From contig NZ_FSRB01000001.1 in assembly GCF_900129635.1 (NCBI RefSeq), positions 5,793,501 to 5,857,500 of the forward strand: a DNA stretch of 64,000 bases, read 5' to 3'. The position numbers and the translations under genes are program-made. The stretch's first letter is position 1; every line of letters begins with the position of its first letter. The stretch comes from Singulisphaera sp. GP187 (GTDB lineage Bacteria > Planctomycetota > Planctomycetia > Isosphaerales > Isosphaeraceae). This document shows, piece by piece, positions 25,669-34,715 of the stretch. The notes under the pieces are model-generated. The model did not search any database. It saw only the letters and a program-made list of their open reading frames with translations, and was not told the origin of the DNA.

Positions 25669-26049
25669 ATGCGACCGCCCAAGGTCACGATTCGGCGGAT
25701 GCTCTTAATCATCGCCATTTCCGCTCTGCCAATGTGGATCGCGGCTGACAAACGGCGCGACCATTACTTACGCAAGAGCGACTCCAACGCCTTCATCGAA
25801 CGGCGACGGATCGACGAATACAAGTCACTCTCTCCCGGTGGCACCAAAAGGAACCTGTTGTTGAATCGCGGCTTCATCGCCCGGTCCATCGACGATAGAG
25901 TCATATGGGTAAAGGGAATGGTCGACTACCACGCGGACCTGAAGCGTAAGAATCGGCGGGCCGCTTGGTTGCCCTGGGGACGCGACACGCCGGACCCTCC
26001 AAGGCCGCCGGTACCAACGTCGATCGCGCGTGCCAAGCCTGAACGATAG
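25669..26049 (+). CDS. Short single-pass membrane protein with 'YH..LKRK.RRAAWLPW' tail
   Basis: The 126-residue product starts at ATG 25669 (gagga upstream). It has a basic head (MRPPKVTIRR), one membrane helix (MLLIIAISALPMWIAA), a charged region, and the tail MVDYHADLKRKNRRAAWLPW followed by a Pro-rich end (GRDTPDPPRPPVPTS). It shares head and tail with the two minus-strand genes to its left, from which it is divergently transcribed. The stop lies immediately beside the broken vapC on the other strand. The function is unknown. Confidence 0.55.
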   Translation: MRPPKVTIRRMLLIIAISALPMWIAADKRRDHYLRKSDSNAFIERRRIDEYKSLSPGGTKRNLLLNRGFIARSIDDRVIWVKGMVDYHADLKRKNRRAAWLPWGRDTPDPPRPPVPTSIARAKPER

Positions 26050-26366
26050 ACCCTCGCTAACAGCAGTCGGTCGAATGGATCCTTATGGTGGAACGGTAGA
26101 TCGACGATCCCGGACAGGTGTTCGTCGGCGATCGACAGCAACTCGAAGTGGTTTCGGATCATGTGCTGATGGATATAACCTCGGTACGGCCCTCCGATGT
26201 CGAGCTTCTTCAGACTCACCTTGATGGCGATCTCCCAGCAACTCGCCGTGCTGACGAGTTTCCGGTTCGCCGGGTCGCAGATGGTTTTCTTGGCCGCGTC
26301 CCTAAGTTGAGGATCGTTCCACCAGAATCAGATGAAGGTGTGCGTATCAATGAGGATGTTTATTTC
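26050..26366 (-). pseudogene. vapC-type PIN toxin, inactivated by an in-frame TGA and a truncated end
   Basis: On the minus strand the sequence translates as INILIDTHTFI, TGA, FWWNDPQLRDAAKKTICDPA, then SCWEIAIKVSLKKLDIGG, and later LPFHHKDPFDRLLLARVY. This is a VapC PIN domain: first Asp in IDTHTF, the Glu in SCWEIAIK, and the DPFDR motif. The TGA at 26328-26330 stands where a Trp (TGG) or similar residue is usual. The expected C-terminal strand (..vSaD..f..Y...lW) is missing; the reading frame runs into the neighbouring gene. No good start codon is present. It directly follows the Phd-type antitoxin, as in an operon. Confidence 0.8.
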
Positions 26367-26593
26367 ATGTATTCCTTGAAGTCCTCCAACGGAGCGTTAA
26401 AGTCGGGTGCCATCCAGTGCTTGGTGTCATGGGCTGAGCCAGGTTGGCACGGCCAACTTGCCCGAGGCGGACGGGTGACGATGGCGATCGGCTCACCTTC
26501 GGCGGTCAGGATCAGTTCTTCGCCGGGCACCATCCCCTCGAGGAGTTCTCGGAGATGACTCTGCGCGGCGTCAAGTGAGAGAGTCGGAGACAT
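26360..26593 (-). CDS. Phd/YefM-type antitoxin, partner of the broken vapC
   Basis: The 77-residue product starts MSPTLSLDAAQSHLRELLEG, the N-terminal DNA-binding fold of Phd/YefM antitoxins. The next segment, PGEELILTAEGEPIAIVTRP, is the family's hallmark. Its C-terminus (MAPDFNAPLEDFKEYMK) is the toxin-binding tail usual for antitoxins paired with VapC. The frame is intact although its toxin is dead, so it may be an orphan regulator. The ATG at 26593 follows an aaggag-like site (cttgaaggagtc region). Confidence 0.85.
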   Translation of the reverse strand: MSPTLSLDAAQSHLRELLEGMVPGEELILTAEGEPIAIVTRPPRASWPCQPGSAHDTKHWMAPDFNAPLEDFKEYMK

Positions 26594-26688
26594 GGGTTGA
26601 CTCCTTGAAGCCTCTTGCATAAGTATTCCTCAACATAGGTCGCGGCCCTCACTACGGAGCGCCTGGTGACATTGACCTTCAAGGCAGG

Positions 26689-28194
26689 TCACCGTTTCTC
26701 TCGCACCAGCTCGGCGAGCTTGGCCCGGGTCGGGGTCTGCCAGTAGTGGAATCCGGGCGGGGGCGAGTTTGCCGGGCGGGTGGGGCGGCCGACGAGGGCG
26801 GAGTAGGGAACGATCGGTCCCTGCTGGGCGATCCGGAGCAGGTGGCTGGGACGCAGGCCGGGCGCGGCGGCTTTCAGTACGGCGACGACGCCGGCGACGT
26901 AGGCGGCGGCGTTCGAGGAGCCGGCCGAGACTTCGCCGTCGGTGAAGAAGGCGCGCGAGTCGGCCAGGATGACGTCCGGCTTGACCCGGCGGTCGGTGGT
27001 CGGGCCGATGGATGATGACATGTCAGTGTCACCGACGGTGAGGACGAGCGGGTTGTCGGCCGGGGGATAGAGCTCTTCTTCGCCGGAGGCGTCGAGGAAC
27101 ACGAGCGCCTCGCGCGGGGAGTCGCCGCCGGGGGGAAGATAGGACTCGCGGCTCGCGGTCACCAGGACGCGGAGCCGATCGGTCGCAAGGAACCGGCCTC
27201 GTTTTGCCCGGATCCGGATTCGGTAGCAGTAGTCGGGGTCGGTGAGGACCTCGGGGCTGGCGGGAAGGGCGTCCAGGACCACGCGCTCGCGCGGGTTGCG
27301 GGTCTCGTCGGGGCCGGGAACCCGCGAGCCGGGGACCTGCCGCTTCTCCCCGGCCCCGACGGGCCGGCCGGACGGATCCTCGACGTAGAGGTCAAGGTCC
27401 TTGTCGGTCCCGGCATCCTCCTCCTCGCGGTAGTCGCTCCAGGTGAGAGTGACGCTGACCTTGTTCTCGTCCACCCGGTTGCGGAACCGCAAGGACGCCA
27501 CGTCCGACCCGTCGCGGAGCCGGAGGAAGCCGTCCTTGAGGATCCGCACCGGCCCGTTGAAAACTTTGCGCCCGGAGTTGCCCGCGGCGTTGATCCAGGG
27601 GATGCCCGCCGCGGTCGCCTCGGCGATGACCCGGTTGATTGGGCCGCGACCATCGCCGTTACCGCCCCCCTCAAACGAGCCGCTAAACAAGATCAGATCG
27701 ACCTGGTGCTCGATCGCGAACCGGACCGCCCGGCGCAACATGGTGGGCCCGCTGGCGTTGAGGAGGTAAAACTTCGGTCCCTTGGGGTTCGAGCCGGTGA
27801 CCGACCAGAGGATTTGGGCCATGACCCGGCCATGCCGGTTCGACGGATCGAACGGAGTGCGGAAGTCCGGGTCGCCCAGACCGTTGCGCTGAACGAACGC
27901 CGGGTCGTAATGCTCGACGACCTCCGCGCTGGCTGGCAGGTAGGGGCGACCCTGGCCGAGGCCGGCGAAGCCGTAGTCGAGCACGGCCACCTTCACGGAG
28001 TCGATCCCGGCGATCCCGTCGTACACCGCCGTCAGCCCCAGCCGTTTTCGGACGGCTGGGACATCGGCCATTCGCGCCACGGGCGGGCGATGGCCCGGGG
28101 ACGAAAGCTCCGAGTCGAGCCCGACGGATTGACCCCTACCCGGACGGTCGAACGCGACCAAGAGGAGCAGGCAGGCGATCGCTCTCCATCGCAT
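26689..28194 (-). CDS. Secreted subtilisin-family (S8) serine protease
   Basis: The 501-residue product starts at ATG 28194, giving the signal peptide MRWRAIACLLLLVAFDRPGRG; the longer frame upstream only overlaps the Gly/Trp repeat gene. The catalytic triad is visible: Asp73 in VKVAVLDYGFAG, His121 in SNRHGRVMAQIL, and Ser about 427 in SAGSSNAAAYVAGVVAVL, with oxyanion Asn206 in INAAGNSGRK. A beta-rich insert (about 230-345), including VSVTLTWSDYREEEDAGTDK, resembles a P- or jelly-roll domain within the protease. The usual GTSxAxP is changed to GSSNAAAY, so the serine motif is divergent but the Ser is kept. It is likely extracellular. No propeptide inhibitor domain is obvious. Confidence 0.85.
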   Translation of the reverse strand: MRWRAIACLLLLVAFDRPGRGQSVGLDSELSSPGHRPPVARMADVPAVRKRLGLTAVYDGIAGIDSVKVAVLDYGFAGLGQGRPYLPASAEVVEHYDPAFVQRNGLGDPDFRTPFDPSNRHGRVMAQILWSVTGSNPKGPKFYLLNASGPTMLRRAVRFAIEHQVDLILFSGSFEGGGNGDGRGPINRVIAEATAAGIPWINAAGNSGRKVFNGPVRILKDGFLRLRDGSDVASLRFRNRVDENKVSVTLTWSDYREEEDAGTDKDLDLYVEDPSGRPVGAGEKRQVPGSRVPGPDETRNPRERVVLDALPASPEVLTDPDYCYRIRIRAKRGRFLATDRLRVLVTASRESYLPPGGDSPREALVFLDASGEEELYPPADNPLVLTVGDTDMSSSIGPTTDRRVKPDVILADSRAFFTDGEVSAGSSNAAAYVAGVVAVLKAAAPGLRPSHLLRIAQQGPIVPYSALVGRPTRPANSPPPGFHYWQTPTRAKLAELVREKR

Positions 28195-28264
28195 CGAGAA
28201 GCTCCGGCGCGGGGACGACCAAGCCGGCGACTTGAGTCCGCAATCGCCCAGCAAGGGAATTCCT

Positions 28265-28789
28265 CTACCAGCATCCCTGGCCGAAACCACCGACGCCCAG
28301 GTAAGGGGTCGAATAATAAGTGACGGGCAAATAGCTGTAACCAAAACCGCCCCATCCGCCGCCCCAACCACCACCCCAGCCAATTCCACTGCCCCAGCCA
28401 CCGCCCCAACCAATTCCGCCGCCCCAGCCACCACCCCAGCCAATCCCGCGTCCCCAACCGCCACCCCAACCAATTCCACGGCCCCAACCGCCACCCCAGC
28501 CAATTCCACGGCCCCAACCGCCACCCCAGCCAATTCCACGGCCCCAACCACCACCCCAGCCACCAAAGCCGCCATGCCTCCAGGCCTGGACGAGCCGTTC
28601 GGAGTCGAGCTCGCTCCCCTTGCCGACGACCGGCTTGGCGACGTGATTGGCAACGGCCGTTGCGCTTGCGAGGGAGACGGTCGGGGACTTGCTCGGCGTC
28701 TTCGCCCCATACTCGGCGTCCAGCTCGCCCGCCCAGAGGGGCGATCCCAGGAGCAGGAACATTGTCAGGCAGCCAATTGAGCGAATCAT
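28265..28789 (-). CDS. Secreted Gly/Trp-rich decapeptide-repeat protein
   Basis: The 174-residue product starts at ATG 28789, after aggagga, with signal peptide MIRSIGCLTMFLLLGSPLWA. A short charged region (to about residue 68) is followed by near-perfect tandem repeats of GWGGGWGRGI, later GWGGGWGGGI and GWGGGWGSGI. It ends in a Tyr-rich tail, FGYSYLPVTYYSTPYLGVGG plus FGQGCW. Only Gly, Trp, Arg, Ile and Ser make up the repeats. A cell-surface structural or adhesive role is a guess. Its stop lies 70 bases upstream of the subtilase start on the same strand, so the protease may process or be expressed with it. Confidence 0.8.
   Translation of the reverse strand: MIRSIGCLTMFLLLGSPLWAGELDAEYGAKTPSKSPTVSLASATAVANHVAKPVVGKGSELDSERLVQAWRHGGFGGWGGGWGRGIGWGGGWGRGIGWGGGWGRGIGWGGGWGRGIGWGGGWGGGIGWGGGWGSGIGWGGGWGGGWGGFGYSYLPVTYYSTPYLGVGGFGQGCW
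28344..28566. repeat. 30-bp tandem repeats encoding the Gly/Trp decapeptide
   Basis: Roughly seven imperfect copies of a 30-base unit (core gccaccccagccaattcc on the plus strand) lie in tandem inside the Gly/Trp-rich gene. The copies differ by single bases, mostly in the Arg/Gly/Ser codon. There are no spacers of unique sequence, so it is not a CRISPR array. Confidence 0.85.
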
Positions 28790-29020
28790 GATGTCCTCCT
28801 GAATGGCGGGCCTGATCCCCTTTACGTCCAACTCTCGCCGCCCGTCTCATTGATATTCTATAGCGCGTTCTCTCTCAGGGGTATCGTCTCCGACGAGAAT
28901 TCGTGTGGGGACGGCGAACTCGACGACCAACGACCCGCGGTGTACCTTCAATCCGGCTTCGACGCTGCCGGACGGCGTCCACCTTTTGAATCTTCAACCT
29001 TGAGATGGGGACGCTCTCGC

Positions 29021-29626
29021 ATGTCATTTCACTGGCTCTGGTCGCAAGATCTCTGGCGCAACATGTGGTGGCTGTCGGAGATCTCCCTGGCCGAGAAGAT
29101 TCTTCGGCCTGTGATTGTTTATGTGTTCTTGGTTATCGGCCTCCGCGTCTTCGGCAAGCGTGAGCTGGCCCAGCTCAACCCATTTGACTTTGTTGTTTTG
29201 ATCTCGCTCTCCAACACCGTGCAGAACTCGATCATCGGGAATGACAACTCGGTGGCCGGCGGCCTGGTCGGCGCCTTGGCTCTGCTCATGGCCAACTACC
29301 TGGTGGTTCGCTTCCTGTTCGGACATCGCCGCCTCGATCAGATGATCCAAGGGGAACCGACCGTCCTCATCGAAAACGGCAGGATCATTCACGATGCGCT
29401 GGCCAAGGAACTCGTGACCGAGTCCGAGCTGATGACGATCCTCCATCGCCAGAGCTTCACCAGCCTGGACGAGGTCGATCGGTGTGTGCTCGAACCCGGC
29501 GGCACGTTCTCCGTCGAGGGCAAGAACCCCAGACAGGCCGATTTCAACCACAAGGAGATCATCGCCAAGCTCGACCAGTTGAGCCGGCAGATCGACGACC
29601 TCAAAGACCAGGTCCGCCAGTTCTGA
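29021..29626 (+). CDS. DUF421 (YetF-like) membrane protein
   Basis: The 201-residue product starts at ATG 29021. It has three membrane helices (about residues 27-42, 55-75 and 84-105, around PVIVYVFLVIGLRVFGKREL and VGALALLMANYLVVRFLFGH). The family hallmark GKRELAQLNPFDFVVLISLS is followed by the soluble DUF421 domain, GEPTVLIENGRIIHDALAKE ... ELMTILHRQSFTSLDEVDRC ... LEPGGTFSVEGK. The end is a short coiled coil (IIAKLDQLSRQIDDLKDQVR). Members such as B. subtilis YetF are membrane proteins of unclear biochemical role. Length and order are normal for the family. Confidence 0.92.
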   Translation: MSFHWLWSQDLWRNMWWLSEISLAEKILRPVIVYVFLVIGLRVFGKRELAQLNPFDFVVLISLSNTVQNSIIGNDNSVAGGLVGALALLMANYLVVRFLFGHRRLDQMIQGEPTVLIENGRIIHDALAKELVTESELMTILHRQSFTSLDEVDRCVLEPGGTFSVEGKNPRQADFNHKEIIAKLDQLSRQIDDLKDQVRQF

Positions 29627-29767
29627 TCACTTCACCCGGCAATCCCCCCCCTCCCCCTCCGCGGGTGATGAAGTGGAAGCGCCGAACATGAGCCAGGCGA
29701 TTGAGTTGAGGAGGCGACTCGATTATTCTATAGAATCGGATCGAGGGTCATTCAGGAGCCGTCTACG

Positions 29768-32700
29768 ATGCTTGGGAATCTCGCCTGCTGGGTCGCGGTC
29801 GTTTTGGGGGCCGATGCTGGTCGGCTGCCGAACCTTGAGGCCGAAGCGCACGCGGGTCGGCCGGCCTCGGTCGAGATCCCGGCGGCTCCGGTCTCCCGGA
29901 CGCTCTCGGTCTCGATTTCGCTGACGCAACCGGGCCGGTTGGCTCCGGCCGCGCCGATTGCGGTGACGCTGGCCTTCGGCGAGACCACGCTCAACAAGAC
30001 GCTCCACCTGGGCGATCCGGATATCGTCTGGACGATCCTCCAGCCGAAGCAGACCCCTGCCCGGGTCACGATCGAGGCCTCCGAGCCGCACAAGGCGCCG
30101 GTCCCGTTCGCGGTGCGGGTCGCCGACCTGGGCGAGCCGGCCGAGGACGGGGTGAGCTTCGAGGCCGAGCCCAACGATCGGCCCGAACAGGCCAATCCCC
30201 TGGTCCTCGGCCAGACGGTCCATGGACTGGCTGACGATCGGCCCTATTTCCCGCTCGGCGAGCAGCCGACCGAGGCTGAGAATGCCGTCGGCCCGGACTG
30301 GTTCACCTTCACTTTCTCGTCCGACACCCCCCAACTCGCCTTTTTCGCCCTCGACTTCATCGATCGGGACGTCCCGCCCGACGTGCGGGTCTATCAGCTC
30401 AAGGAGGGCAAGCCGGTCGAATACACGGTCGGGATCGACCCTCAGAGCCTCCAGCGCGAGAAGCCTCCGCGCCCCGGGGCGAACAAGTTCACCACCCGGC
30501 TGCTGACTCGCGGGACGTATTACGTCATGGTCGACGCCTGCCAGCCCGATTACCGGCTTCGCACCAAGCTGTTCGATGTCCCCCCCTATCTCGACAAAAA
30601 GGATGCGGGCGATCCCGAGAAGGTCGCCGAGTCGGCGCGTCGGGCGATCAAGACCGCCCTCGACTTCCAGCTCCTCGCGGGCGATAGCTGGCACGCCAAC
30701 ACCCCCCGTAAGGGGCATCCGATGGATCGCGTCGCCAACGCCCACCACGAGACGTCGACCTGCATCGCCTGTCACCCGACTCACTTCACGACTCAGTCGG
30801 CGATGGGGGCGGTGCGGTCCGGCTACAAGATCGAACAGCCGTTTGCGCTCCGGTTCCTGCTCGATCGGCTTTCGAACAATCCGGTTCCGTTCCACGGCCA
30901 TCCCGAGGCGCTCTGGGCCCGCATGATCCCCGCGCCCGCGAATGTGCTCGGGCGGCTCTCGACGATCGTGATGGACTCAGAGAACCTGATCGCCGGCCCC
31001 CCGCGCGACAACACGCATCGAGGGATCTCGGAATTCCTCAAGCTCTACTACGACGATCGCAAAGAGCTGCCTCCCGACGAGTCGAACGGGAACAACCCGG
31101 TCAGCCGCTACAAGGTCGCCACCGATAGCTGGCGGCAACTCGACGAGATCGTGCGCCGGACGGGGGACGCCCGGTTCGCCAAGACCCGTGACCTGGTCGC
31201 GACCTTCCTCCCCACGGGCGAGCCGGCGAACACGCGCGACCTCGCCGCTCAGACGATCGGCCTCTGCCTGGTCGATCCGGCGAAGTTCGCCGACAAGATC
31301 AAGGCGAACGTCGATCGGCTCCTCTCGCTTCAGCGCGACAACGGTCACTGGTCGGTGAAGTTCGACCCGACGTACGCGATCACCGAGATGCAGACCGGCG
31401 AGAGCCTGTACGCCCTCTCGCTGGCCGGCTTGCCCGCCGATCATCCGGCCGTCCGCAAGGGAGTTGTCGCGCTTTTGCTTCGGCAGAAGAACTTCGGCGG
31501 TTGGCTCGACATCAGCCCCTATGAACAATTCCAGACTCCGTTCCGCGAGACCCAGTGGGCCTTGCTCGCGCTCTCGCGGATTTACCCAGGGCACGGGACC
31601 AAGGGGTGGAATGGACCGCTCGGCCCGCAGCCCGCGACGCTTCGCGTGGACTCGTCTTCACGCCTGCTCCGGGACCTCGAGCGAATCTGGGAATCCCCCA
31701 CCCTTGCTGTTCGCGAGGCTTTGATCACTCAGTTGGGCGATGAGCGCCCCTTGGTCCGGCTCGCGGCTTGCGAGACGCTGGGGCGGGTCGGCGATGAGTC
31801 GGCCCTCGCAGGGCTGGTCGCGCGACTTGGCGATGAGAGCAAGGCCGTGCAACGTGCCGCGGCCGAGGCGCTCCGTTCGATCGGCAATCGGCTGAATGCC
31901 AATCAGAGGCCGGGTGAGACCCCCGCGCAGACCCGGTTCGTCTCGGTCTTGAAGCAAGCGCTCGGGTCAGCCGACGACCGGACCCGCCGGGGCGCGACCC
32001 GCATCTTCGCGGCCCACTTCCGTGACCTCTCGCAGGAGCTTTCCCTGGCCGACGCCCTGCTCGAACGGCTTGACGACTCCGACCCGGTGGTCCAGTTGCA
32101 AGCGATCAAAGGGGCCTGGCGCTGGTGGTACTGGCAGGCGGACTCCGCCTTGCGGAACCGGATCGAGGACCAGCTCATCGCCCGGCTCAGCACGCCCCGG
32201 CACCCCTGGGTGCGTCGCAACTTGATTGAAGCTCTCTATATCATCGGTGATGAGAATATTCGCTACCTCTATACCAACTGGGTCCCCGCGCTGGCGACTC
32301 ACGAGCGGCGCGACATCGCGACCGAGGCGCAGCACGCGACCTCGAATCGTCTGGGCGATAAGTACGTCGCGGTGCTCGACCACGGCAATGCCCTCCAGCG
32401 CGACGGGGTCCTCCGTGCGATCTCCGAGTTCCACGAGCGCCCCGTGCTCGGCGGGCGGATCGGTAATGACCTCGAGCCGTTGCTCGTCTACGGCGATGCT
32501 CAGGCCCGCGTCTCGACCGCCCTCATCGGTCAGATGGCCGATCCCGCCCCCACGATCCGCCGCCTGGCGCTCCAGGCCCTGGTGGCGCTTCGCGACGACC
32601 GCGACCCGACGCTGGCCCTGGCCGTCACGGCCCGGCAGGGAGATGTCGATCCCTCGGTCCGCGAGTGGGCCGGCACGATGGCCGAGAAGTTCCCGCTCAA

Positions 32701-33751
32701 GGTCAAAATGGGCCACGCTGATGCGCCATTGGTTGCGTTGCTTGATGATCTTTTGAAGAATCAAACCCCCCAGGCGCAATCCGCCGCCCTGGCCATTCTG
32801 AGCCGGCTCGGCCCCGTGGCCGAGGCGGATCGGTCGGGGGCTGTCGTGGCTCGGCTCGACGACAAGGCTCCCACGGTCCGAGCCGCCGCGCTCAAGGCCT
32901 TGCCCGCGTTTCCGAAGCTGCTGGCGGACCGCGCGGTCCGGAGTCAGGTCGCCGAGGCCTTGACCGATGCCGACGTCGACGCCCGGGTGTCGGCGATCCG
33001 GCTGGTGCTCGGCGCGAAGGTCAAGGTGTCCGACTCCGCCTTGCGTAAAGCCCTGGAAGACCCGGCGCCCGAGCATCGGATCGGCCTCCTCAACTCGGTT
33101 TCGCCCAAGACGGCGGACGTCTCCGACCTTCGGCTGATCGGGGTCATCAGCAACGGGGTGGTCGACGAGAACAGCGGAGTCCGCGAGAAGGCGCTGCAAG
33201 TGATTCAGGCGCACCCGAAGCTGGTGGCCAACCCGGCGATCGAAGCGAGCCTCCGCGAGCTGACGGGCACCGACAACCAGCGTCAGAAGGAGATCGCCTC
33301 CGCGCTCCTGAAGTCGGGCGGCCGATCGAGCGGTGCGGGGGCCTCGGCCGACTTGCTCGACCTGGCCTACTTCGAGGCCAAGGTCCTGCCGATCTTCACC
33401 GCGGTGGGTGAGGACGGCCAGAGCTGCATGGGCTGCCACCGTTCGCATACGATCCTCAAGATGGTCGCCCCGGGCAAGGACGGCAAGTGGTCGCCCCAAG
33501 CGGTGCGTGCCAACTTCCGTGCTGCACTTCGGGTCGTCGATCTCCCGAGTCCGGCCGACAGTCTCTTGCTGGGCAAGCCGACCTGGGAGGCCGCCGAGGA
33601 AGCCGAGGCCCAGAACGACCCGACCAAAAAGGCCCACTCCGGCGGCGTCCGGTTCGAGGCGAAGCGCTCGGCCGAGTACCAGACGCTGCTCGACTGGATC
33701 AACGGAGCCCGGCTCAAACCGGCGGGCGGTGTACCGGCCGCCTCGCGCTGA
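29768..33751 (+). CDS. Giant secreted HEAT-repeat protein with two CxxCH haem motifs
   Basis: The 1327-residue product starts at ATG 29768 with a short signal peptide (MLGNLACWVAVVLGADAG). In order it has a beta-rich domain (about 30-290) with FEAEPNDRPEQANPL as in pre-peptidase C-terminal-like domains, a first haem motif at Cys332 (TCIACHPTHF), a terpenoid-cyclase-like alpha-toroid region (about 440-615, RDNGHWSVKFDPTYAITEMQ; LLLRQKNFGGWLD), a long run of HEAT repeats (about 640-1180, such as RLAACETLGRVGDESALAGL) and a second haem motif at Cys1220 (SCMGCHRSH) in a cytochrome c-like end. The combination fits the planctomycete family of periplasmic c-type cytochromes of unknown role. It should be exported and bind two haems. 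Confidence 0.85.
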   Translation: MLGNLACWVAVVLGADAGRLPNLEAEAHAGRPASVEIPAAPVSRTLSVSISLTQPGRLAPAAPIAVTLAFGETTLNKTLHLGDPDIVWTILQPKQTPARVTIEASEPHKAPVPFAVRVADLGEPAEDGVSFEAEPNDRPEQANPLVLGQTVHGLADDRPYFPLGEQPTEAENAVGPDWFTFTFSSDTPQLAFFALDFIDRDVPPDVRVYQLKEGKPVEYTVGIDPQSLQREKPPRPGANKFTTRLLTRGTYYVMVDACQPDYRLRTKLFDVPPYLDKKDAGDPEKVAESARRAIKTALDFQLLAGDSWHANTPRKGHPMDRVANAHHETSTCIACHPTHFTTQSAMGAVRSGYKIEQPFALRFLLDRLSNNPVPFHGHPEALWARMIPAPANVLGRLSTIVMDSENLIAGPPRDNTHRGISEFLKLYYDDRKELPPDESNGNNPVSRYKVATDSWRQLDEIVRRTGDARFAKTRDLVATFLPTGEPANTRDLAAQTIGLCLVDPAKFADKIKANVDRLLSLQRDNGHWSVKFDPTYAITEMQTGESLYALSLAGLPADHPAVRKGVVALLLRQKNFGGWLDISPYEQFQTPFRETQWALLALSRIYPGHGTKGWNGPLGPQPATLRVDSSSRLLRDLERIWESPTLAVREALITQLGDERPLVRLAACETLGRVGDESALAGLVARLGDESKAVQRAAAEALRSIGNRLNANQRPGETPAQTRFVSVLKQALGSADDRTRRGATRIFAAHFRDLSQELSLADALLERLDDSDPVVQLQAIKGAWRWWYWQADSALRNRIEDQLIARLSTPRHPWVRRNLIEALYIIGDENIRYLYTNWVPALATHERRDIATEAQHATSNRLGDKYVAVLDHGNALQRDGVLRAISEFHERPVLGGRIGNDLEPLLVYGDAQARVSTALIGQMADPAPTIRRLALQALVALRDDRDPTLALAVTARQGDVDPSVREWAGTMAEKFPLKVKMGHADAPLVALLDDLLKNQTPQAQSAALAILSRLGPVAEADRSGAVVARLDDKAPTVRAAALKALPAFPKLLADRAVRSQVAEALTDADVDARVSAIRLVLGAKVKVSDSALRKALEDPAPEHRIGLLNSVSPKTADVSDLRLIGVISNGVVDENSGVREKALQVIQAHPKLVANPAIEASLRELTGTDNQRQKEIASALLKSGGRSSGAGASADLLDLAYFEAKVLPIFTAVGEDGQSCMGCHRSHTILKMVAPGKDGKWSPQAVRANFRAALRVVDLPSPADSLLLGKPTWEAAEEAEAQNDPTKKAHSGGVRFEAKRSAEYQTLLDWINGARLKPAGGVPAASR

Positions 33752-34715
33752 GCACACTCGCCGGGATTCTCGTTCCACGGGCCCGCCGGAACAAGGTTCC
33801 TTCAATCCGGCGGGCCGCATCTTCGAGACTCGCTCCTCAGGGATTCCCTCTGGCGGCGCGGCTGAACATCCGATGCCGGCAACGACGCCCCGGCTGATGG
33901 AACCGGGCGGAAAACCGGGTGAAGTGACGACAGTGTTGTTTTTTTGTCCAGATCGACATGGTCCAGTCGTTGAATATTTGAAAGCCAACTTGCCATTGGA
34001 TTTATCGAAGCCGCGGCGAGGCGGCTCGCTATCGTGGCGACGACTTAGCCGGCAGTGAACGATTCGCCCTGGCCCTGCACGTCCACTCACTCTCGACGCC
34101 TACGGCTCGATGCGACCGAAGCGGCTTCGTCAGCCAGGAGGTCGCGGTCATCTCGCAACCGTTCTGGCCCGACTACCTGACGTTCGACGAGGTCCGGTAG
34201 ACCGGGTCGCCCTCTCCCCGGCGACCCGATTCATCGTCCAGGCACCGTAACGCAAGAGAATCAAGTCGAGTCGAAATCGGGAAGGATGACCCTTCGGCTC
34301 GATCCCTGCTCGATTTCCACGGCCTGGCCACCATTTCCCTCGAGATGATCGCGTCGAAAGGGCTCGTGAGACCACCGGCTTGCAAAGCGCCATAATCATG
34401 GCGTACTGTGATACGATCATGGCGTGACCGCAGCCGTTCGCGACAATCGCCAACATCGGAAACTCTTTGCAAACGGCCATCCCAGCAAGGAATGCGTTGC
34501 GACAATGTGGGAGCGCGGCCAGATTCCCTCCCAGCACCGGCCAGTCGCGACGGCCATGAGAGTGTTCCTCTGCAACGGAGAAGCCGGTTGATTCGAGCAG
34601 AGTGGCTCGACAGGGGCTTTGACGACGGTCGTGTTCGATGAGAACTGGCCTCAATTCATCAAATTGGCATCCTTGCGTTTCGTGTTCGGTGCCCTAGCCT
34701 CGAGGACTCCGTCCC
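33752..34715. other. Long non-coding stretch with a possible decayed gene
   Basis: No intact gene is supported over about 960 bases. A frame open from about 33979 to a TAG at 34198-34200 has coding-like codon use and gives LAGSERFALALHVHSLSTPT and SQPFWPDYLTFDEVR at its end, but no start codon or known motif. It may be the 3' remnant of a lost gene. Longer antisense frames at 34148-34654 show no protein-like features. Confidence 0.4.

Noticed and set aside
28344..28566. Regular 30-base repeats as a possible CRISPR array
   Set aside because: Repeats are directly adjacent with no unique spacers and encode a decapeptide in frame.
28232..28780. Plus-strand frame with a Thr/Pro/Ala-rich repeat (TNSTAPTATPANS)
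   Set aside because: The repeat looks like a mucin-type protein, but the minus-strand frame has a signal peptide and a perfect ribosome binding site; this frame has neither.
31967..34090. Minus-strand open frame of about 700 codons opposite the HEAT/cytochrome gene
   Set aside because: Same reason: high GC leaves the antisense frame open. It has no start signals or motifs.
34148..34654. 168-codon minus-strand frame
   Set aside because: Composition is rich in Arg, Ser and Cys, no motif, no ribosome binding site; it overlaps a coding-like plus-strand remnant.
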